A stretch of DNA of 64,000 bases from Gammaproteobacteria bacterium (GTDB taxonomy: Bacteria > Pseudomonadota > Gammaproteobacteria > Burkholderiales > Burkholderiaceae_B): assembly GCA_018815245.1 (NCBI GenBank), contig JAHIXK010000017.1, positions 62,001-126,000 on the forward strand, in the 5' to 3' direction. Positions 59,754 through 64,000 of the stretch are shown one piece after another. The position numbers and the translations under genes were made by a program. How positions within the stretch are numbered: position 1 is the first letter of the stretch; every line of letters begins with the position of its first letter. A model generated the notes under the pieces. That model saw only the letters and a list, made by a program, of their open reading frames with translations. It made no database searches and had not been told where the DNA came from.

Positions 59754-60524
59754 TTACTTTGCCTGCATGCGGATGCTGCCATCAATGCGGATGGTCTCGC
59801 CGTTCAGGTAATTGTTTTCAACAATACTGACGCACAGGCGGCCATACTCGGCAGGCGCGCCGAAACGCTTGGGGTTTTGAACCATGGCGATCAAGGGTTG
59901 GCGGTATTCTTCAGAAACACCTTGCATCATCGGGGTGTCAAAAATGCCGGGGGCAATCGTCATGACGCGAATGCCATAACGGCCCAAATCGCGTGCCATG
60001 GGCAATGTCATTCCAACCACACCGCCCTTGCTGGCTGAATAGGCGGCTTGACCGGTTTGACCATCGAACGCGGCAACCGAAGCAGTGTTGATGATCACAC
60101 CGCGCTGACCGTCTTCATCGGGCGCATTCTTGGCCATTGCTTCAGCCGCCAGGCTTGCAATGTTGAAGGTGCCAATGAGGTTGATGTTGATGGTTTTTGC
60201 AAAGGCGTCCAGCGGCAACGCTTTGCTGTCGCGGTCCAGTGTTTTACCCGCAGCACCAACACCCGCGCAGTTCACGGCAATGTGAATGGCGCCAAAGGCT
60301 GCCAGGGTAGCGTCAATACCCGCACGGGCGGATGCAGCATCAGCCACGTTCACTTTCTGGAAAATCACCTTGCCAGGGTGTGCTGCTTCGGCTGCTTTGC
60401 CTGCTTCCTCATTCATGTCGAACACGGCCACTTTGGTGCCGGCTGCAACAAATTGTTCCACGGTTGCCAAACCCAAACCAGACGCACCACCTGTGACCAC
60501 GGCCACCAAATTGTTCAAATTCAT
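59754..60524 (-). CDS. 3-hydroxyacyl-CoA dehydrogenase, SDR type (HSD17B10-like)
   Basis: The 256-residue short-chain dehydrogenase matches the type II 3-hydroxyacyl-CoA dehydrogenases: TGGASGLG NAD-binding motif near residue 11, 'NCAGVG', 'INTASVAAFDGQTGQAAYSASKGG' in parts with Tyr-x3-Lys, and 'IAPGIFDTPMM'. It oxidises 3-hydroxyacyl-CoA to 3-oxoacyl-CoA. GGAGA sits 7 bases before the ATG at 60524. It is the first gene of a two-gene beta-oxidation operon with the LCAD-type dehydrogenase and follows a perfect palindrome (60609-60622). Confidence 0.9.
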   Translation of the reverse strand: MNLNNLVAVVTGGASGLGLATVEQFVAAGTKVAVFDMNEEAGKAAEAAHPGKVIFQKVNVADAASARAGIDATLAAFGAIHIAVNCAGVGAAGKTLDRDSKALPLDAFAKTININLIGTFNIASLAAEAMAKNAPDEDGQRGVIINTASVAAFDGQTGQAAYSASKGGVVGMTLPMARDLGRYGIRVMTIAPGIFDTPMMQGVSEEYRQPLIAMVQNPKRFGAPAEYGRLCVSIVENNYLNGETIRIDGSIRMQAK

Positions 60525-60608
60525 TGAAAAGTCTCCTGACCAACTGTTTTTATGGAATAGAAACAAAGATTAACGCAGAATTACACGATGAAGTGGAGGA
60601 TGAATTCG

Positions 60609-60622
60609 AACGAACGTTCGTT
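60609..60622. promoter_or_regulatory. Perfect 14-bp palindrome, TetR-type operator candidate
   Basis: AACGAACGTTCGTT is a perfect palindrome 85 bp upstream of the 3-hydroxyacyl-CoA dehydrogenase start. Short palindromes of this 'ACGAACGTTCGT' style are typical TetR-family operators in fatty-acid and branched-chain catabolism promoters. No TetR gene lies in the window, so the regulator would be encoded elsewhere. TATAAA-like sequence is adjacent on the minus strand. Confidence 0.55.
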
Positions 60623-60634
60623 TTTAAACTTGTT

Positions 60635-61537
60635 TTATAATTTCACGCCTTTTTTCAGATCCACATTCAAATAACGCCAGAAATCAGCCGCAACTGGCGA
60701 GGGCCGCTTGCCGTTGGGCCGCACGGTATACCAATTCGCATGAATCGGGAAACTTTGCACATTCAGTATTTGAAGGCCACCCGTGGCGGCACCGGCATTG
60801 AGGGCGTGCTCAGACAGCACCGCCAAGCCCATGCCGCCCTGCACTGCCTGTTTAATAGCCTCGTTGCTGCCCAATTCAAGCCGCACGGTGGGCTCAAACC
60901 CCAGGCTTTCAAAATGCGAATCACAGGCCAGGCGGGTTCCAGAGCCCCTTTCACGCAAAATAAACGGATACCGTGCAAGCTCGGTGTGCTTGATTCGCTT
61001 GCGCTGGGTTAAGGGGTGACCCGCTGGTGCCACCACATGCAGTGAATTGGTCATGAAGGCCTTGGCCTCTACATCCAGGTTCGCGGGTGGTTTGGACATG
61101 ATGTACAAGTCGTCAAGGTTATGTTCAAGGCGCTGAATAACGCCGTTGCGGTTCAACACCTCCAGGGCAATTTCCACTTCCGGGTACTTCGCACAAAAAT
61201 CACCCAGCAAGCGGGGCACAAAGTATTCTGCGGTACTGACCACGGCCACCGTCAACTTGCCGCGCCGAAAACCTTTGATGTCGTCAATGCGCTGCCCAAA
61301 CGCTTCCAGCTCGGCCAGCATGGCGCGCGCAGTGTCTTCAAGTTCAAGGCCAGCGGGTGTCAGGTACACCGCTTTGCCAATCACCTCGTACAGGGGCAAG
61401 CCCACCGATTCAGCCAGATCCTTCATTTGCATTGAAACCGTGGGCTGGGTTACATGAAAGTGCCGCGCCACGGCCGTAATGCTTTTGAAGCGGGCCAGTG
61501 CAGTAAACAAGTGCAGTTGTCGAAGGGTCAGGTTCAT
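60635..61537 (-). CDS. LysR-family regulator (CbbR/CmpR-like), divergent from SbtA
   Basis: The 300-residue LysR regulator has an N-terminal winged HTH ('LHLFTALARFKSITAVARHFHVTQPTVSMQMKDL' in parts) and an effector-binding domain ('LTVAVVSTAEYFVPRLLGDFCAKYPEVEIAL' in parts, 'MGLAVLSEHAL'). The N-terminal sequence is closest to CbbR/CmpR types that control carbon fixation or bicarbonate uptake. It is divergent from the sbtA-like gene with 101 bp between starts. An inverted repeat ATTCAT-N9-ATGAT (61542-61561) in this region is a candidate LysR site. Regulation of sbtA by low inorganic carbon is inferred. Confidence 0.88.
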   Translation of the reverse strand: MNLTLRQLHLFTALARFKSITAVARHFHVTQPTVSMQMKDLAESVGLPLYEVIGKAVYLTPAGLELEDTARAMLAELEAFGQRIDDIKGFRRGKLTVAVVSTAEYFVPRLLGDFCAKYPEVEIALEVLNRNGVIQRLEHNLDDLYIMSKPPANLDVEAKAFMTNSLHVVAPAGHPLTQRKRIKHTELARYPFILRERGSGTRLACDSHFESLGFEPTVRLELGSNEAIKQAVQGGMGLAVLSEHALNAGAATGGLQILNVQSFPIHANWYTVRPNGKRPSPVAADFWRYLNVDLKKGVKL

Positions 61538-61638
61538 TTTTATTCATAACCTTTTAATGATGTATATCTGTATTTTTTTGATTTTACATGATTGTTTGTT
61601 CTGCATAGCATGGGCGCACTTTTGTCTCCGTATGCATC

Positions 61639-62604
61639 ATGAACAACTTCACCGACCCCGCCATTCTTTTTTTCCTGCTGGGCATTTTCAGCGGACTGGT
61701 TAAATCGAACCTTGAAATTCCAGCGCAAGTTGGCCGTTTTCTTTCCTTGTACCTGCTCATGGCTTTGGGTTTGAAAGGCGGTTTTGCCCTGCATGAATCA
61801 GGCTTTAACACGCAGGTGTTGGGCGGTTTGGGCAGTGCCATATTGCTGGCAGTGGTGGTGCCTTTAATCAGCTACCCGATACTGAAACGTTGCACGTCGG
61901 CATTCGATGCCGCTGCAATTGCAGCAACCTATGGTTCAGTGAGTGCGGTCACTTTTATTACCGCCGTGCAGTTTCTGGAAAAATCAGACATCGCCTACGG
62001 CGGCCACATGGCTGCCGCCATGGCATTGATGGAATCGCCCGCCATTATTCTGGCCGTGCTGTTCGCCAACATGGCTCGCAAACAAACACAGGGCGTGAAT
62101 TCAGCACCTGTTCCCGGAAAAAGATTCAGCCACTTGTTGCAGGAATCGTTTACAGAGGGAGCCCAATTGCTGCTTCTGGGTGCCATGCTGATTGGCTACA
62201 TGAGTGGCGATGCCGGCAAAGAAGCCATGCAACCCTTCACCGGCGACCTGTTCAAAGGCATGTTGGCTTTTTTCCTGCTCGACATGGGCTTGAGCACAGC
62301 CAAGCACTTGCCAAAATTGAAGGCCGTATCGAAATGGATGATTGCCTACGCCGTGCTTGCACCCATTGCCCACGCCACCCTGGCCTGGTTGCTGGCCAAG
62401 GCAACCGGTGCAAGCGTTGGCGACACCGCGCTGTTGATGGTGCTGGCAGCCAGTGCTTCCTACATCGCCGTGCCTGCGGTGGTGCGCTATGCAATACCTG
62501 AAGCCAACCCCAGCTTGTACGTGGGGCTGTCACTGGGCATTACCTTTCCGTTGAATATTCTGGTGGGTATACCGGTGTATGTTCAGTTGGCAGGTTTTGT
62601 CTGA
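61639..62604 (+). CDS. sbtA: SbtA-type sodium-dependent bicarbonate transporter
   Basis: The 321-residue membrane protein has about ten hydrophobic helices and the SbtA family pattern: 'PAILFFLLGIFSGLVKSNLEIP', 'LYLLMALGLKGGFALHESG', 'TYGSVSAVTFITAVQFLE', 'MALMESPAIILAVL', and the symmetric second half 'DMGLSTAKHLPKL', 'AVLAPIAHATLAW', 'LAASASYIAVPAVVRYAIPEANPS', 'LGITFPLNI'. In cyanobacteria SbtA takes up bicarbonate with sodium. A heterotroph could use it for anaplerotic carboxylation. The SbtB PII-like partner is not present here. The LysR gene 60635 is divergent. Confidence 0.9.
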   Translation: MNNFTDPAILFFLLGIFSGLVKSNLEIPAQVGRFLSLYLLMALGLKGGFALHESGFNTQVLGGLGSAILLAVVVPLISYPILKRCTSAFDAAAIAATYGSVSAVTFITAVQFLEKSDIAYGGHMAAAMALMESPAIILAVLFANMARKQTQGVNSAPVPGKRFSHLLQESFTEGAQLLLLGAMLIGYMSGDAGKEAMQPFTGDLFKGMLAFFLLDMGLSTAKHLPKLKAVSKWMIAYAVLAPIAHATLAWLLAKATGASVGDTALLMVLAASASYIAVPAVVRYAIPEANPSLYVGLSLGITFPLNILVGIPVYVQLAGFV

Positions 62605-62695
62605 TGATTAATCACCTTGAGTGAATCAAACCATTCGAATTTGTATTCACAGAAGTATTGACATAGGCTCCACAACACATCACCAAAGACTCACG

Positions 62696-62899
62696 ATGCC
62701 TACCAAAGCCATTTGTCATTATTTCCATCGAGATATCATTCTTCCAACTCTTAAAATTATGGGTATGGAGGGCGACAACGCTGCCAAATTGCTACTTGGA
62801 ACGGCACTGGTTGAAAGCAGGCTGACTTGGAGGCGACGGATGCTCAAGCAACGCTTGAGTCGTTTGTCAGAAACTGGTCGCAATTTGAAATACTTGTAG
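62696..62899 (+). pseudogene. Degraded phage-type lysozyme/transglycosylase-like N-terminal fragment
   Basis: The frame from ATG 62696 encodes 'MPTKAICHYFHRDIILPTLKIMG' and 'NAAKLLLGTALVESRL', which resembles the N-terminal region of a phage-associated transglycosylase-like family (pattern 'RDxIIxPTLxxLGxxxxxAExLLLGTAxxESxL', from memory). After 'ESRL' the expected continuation is missing and the frame runs into unrelated basic residues (TWRRRMLKQRL) before stopping. It is therefore read as a truncated fragment, perhaps from phage DNA. It is not a complete gene. Confidence 0.4.
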
Positions 62900-63114
62900 A
62901 CAAACAATTCAAATTCGATTTCAAAGGCATAGAACCAGCCGAGAATCAGGTCAACCCAATTCAGCAATCTCGATGGGAATTATTGGAACGTATCAGAAAC
63001 AGAAATCAGCAAGAAGCTTCGCCTGTCTTTTTGCAGATAGACACGAAGCTTTACATGCACAAATCGGCTGATGGGAAGTATGCTTTGAATTACTGCAACG
63101 TGTTCGTTGAATAA
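62827..63114 (+). CDS. Unrecognised 95-residue frame, possibly a fragment
   Basis: The 95-residue frame overlaps the preceding fragment in another phase. It begins 'MEATDAQATLESFVRNWSQFEILVDKQFKFDFKG' in parts and ends 'YALNYCNVFVE'. The composition is polar with Phe, Gln and Asn, and the DNA appears more AT-rich than its neighbours. No family is recognised. It may be a small gene, or the C-terminal part of a broken gene fused across the fragment at 62696. No clear Shine-Dalgarno is present. Confidence 0.35.
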   Translation: MEATDAQATLESFVRNWSQFEILVDKQFKFDFKGIEPAENQVNPIQQSRWELLERIRNRNQQEASPVFLQIDTKLYMHKSADGKYALNYCNVFVE

Positions 63115-63124
63115 ACTCTTACGG

Positions 63125-64000
63125 CTACACCAATAACTCAATCCCATCCAGTTCCCGCGCGCACACTTCCCGCATCACCGCCACGAAATCGGCAGTGTAA
63201 TGCTTGCCAGCTATGGCTTTCGGCAAAGCCGCATACAAGGTCGAAATCAAACCCTTTCTACCCAAGGGCACCTGCGCCACATAGCCGCGGTCTACATAGC
63301 CTTTCACCGCCCAGGCAGGCAAAGCTGAAAGTCCGCGCTTGCTGGCCACCAGTTGCAGCAGGGCCACGGTCAGTTCACTGCTGCGGCGTTTAACCTGCAC
63401 ACCAGCAGGTGTTAAAAAGTGCTTGATCACGTCCAGCATGTCGTCGGGCACTGGATAAGTCAGCAAGGTTTGATCGGCAAAGTCAGAGGGCTTCAAATAC
63501 ACACGCTTGGCCAGTTTTGAATCCACGGGCACCAAGCCCACCATTTCAAACCGGAATAGCGGGAACGACACAATGCCCTCTTCCTCACACAGCTCGGACA
63601 CAATCGCGAGTTCCGCATCGCCTTTGTGCAACAGGCCCACCGGGTCAGCATGAAAACCCGAAACAATGTCCAGCTCTACTTCAGGCCAGCGGTTGCGGTA
63701 TACATCCATTGATGGCATCAACCAGTCGAAACAAGTGTGGCATTCCACGGCAACGCGCAGCGGGCCGCCCGCGCCCTGCTTCATTTGCAGAATATCCAGT
63801 TCAGCCTGATCCACCTGCCCCAACACCTGCCCGGCCAACTGCAACAAACGTTGCCCCACCACGCTAAAGCGGCTTTGCCCACCCTGCTTGTACACCAGTT
63901 CTTCGCCAAACCAGTCTTCAAGCGCCTTGATTTGATGCGACACCGCGCTTTGCGTGATGCAAAGCACGTCGGCTGCGCGGCTCAGGCTACCGGTTTGCTC
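63125..64000 (-). CDS. LysR-family regulator, MetR-like, N-terminal end outside the window
   Basis: The frame is open from base 64000 to its stop at 63125, so the first part of the HTH is cut off by the window edge. The visible HTH segment 'SLSRAADVLCITQSAVSHQIKALEDWFGEELVYK' in parts and the effector domain ('LRVAVECHTCFDWLMPSMDVYRNRWPEVELDI' in parts, 'GDAELAIVSELC', 'ALPAWAVKGYVDRGY') are close to MetR, which controls methionine genes with homocysteine as signal. The target gene is presumably beyond the window. An internal ATG at 63967 is not the true start. Confidence 0.85.
   Translation of the reverse strand, partial: EQTGSLSRAADVLCITQSAVSHQIKALEDWFGEELVYKQGGQSRFSVVGQRLLQLAGQVLGQVDQAELDILQMKQGAGGPLRVAVECHTCFDWLMPSMDVYRNRWPEVELDIVSGFHADPVGLLHKGDAELAIVSELCEEEGIVSFPLFRFEMVGLVPVDSKLAKRVYLKPSDFADQTLLTYPVPDDMLDVIKHFLTPAGVQVKRRSSELTVALLQLVASKRGLSALPAWAVKGYVDRGYVAQVPLGRKGLISTLYAALPKAIAGKHYTADFVAVMREVCARELDGIELLV

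Overview
The window reads as a core chromosomal segment of a betaproteobacterium of the order Burkholderiales. A Limnobacter-like organism is my best guess, inferred from gene content, the E. coli-like tRNA-Glu and tRNA-Ala genes, the aat-bpt-pyrD order, a DUF3717 protein, a phasin and the moderate GC content judged by eye. I found about 60 protein genes, two tRNAs and several regulatory sites. I saw no integrase, transposase, insertion sequence, CRISPR array or rRNA. No gene-free stretch exceeds 300 bases except 62605-63124, which holds degraded reading frames.

Layout. 1-3.4 kb: end of a TRAP large permease, a histidine kinase/NarL-type regulator pair and a Tat-exported TRAP binding protein. 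3.4-9.2 kb: pmbA, a darP-mogA-carboxylesterase operon, a DUF3717 protein, a PcfJ-domain protein and a crotonase. 9.2-12.1 kb: envelope genes including a FadL channel, then a tRNA-Glu/tRNA-Ala operon with a near-consensus promoter. 12.3-15.5 kb: Nudix, aat, bpt and pyrD, so both bacterial N-degron transferases lie side by side. 15.5-18.6 kb: lutB and lutA (no lutC) with a divergent IclR regulator. 18.6-29.6 kb: a PBP7-type peptidase, an HDAC-fold deacylase, a phasin with a strong promoter and PhaR-like box, a CinA-N protein, EI24, hrpA, argA and metC. 29.5-35.4 kb: three unrecognised proteins, one resembling a type III secretion chaperone, scattered around an arginine/lysine/ornithine decarboxylase and dcd. 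35.4-44.6 kb: peptidase-like hydrolase, mrp, rubredoxin, a short retention-module protein, two divergent DUF445 paralogues, an EphD-like hydrolase, ferredoxin-NADP reductase and small metabolic proteins. 44.6-49.6 kb: hybrid sensor kinase, dienelactone hydrolase, and a small two-helix membrane protein plus a metallo-beta-lactamase-fold lipoprotein behind a strong LexA-like box. 49.7-58.3 kb: an ABC1 kinase, DUF1329, methyltransferases, a thioesterase, phosphatidylserine decarboxylase, a membrane-anchored class III aminotransferase and an Mpo1-like membrane protein. 58.5-64 kb: an LCAD-type dehydrogenase with a 3-hydroxyacyl-CoA dehydrogenase behind a perfect TetR-type palindrome, a LysR/SbtA bicarbonate transporter pair, a degraded phage-like patch and a partial MetR-like regulator.

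Together the genes suggest a heterotroph that uses fatty acids and organic acids (FadL, acyl-CoA enzymes, lactate oxidation, TRAP uptake) and stores polyhydroxyalkanoate. The least explained parts are the SOS-box operon near 47.7 kb, the chaperone/effector-like proteins at 29.5-35.4 kb, and the psd-aminotransferase-Mpo1 cluster near 55-58 kb. All functions are read from sequence features and memory of families. No database search was run.
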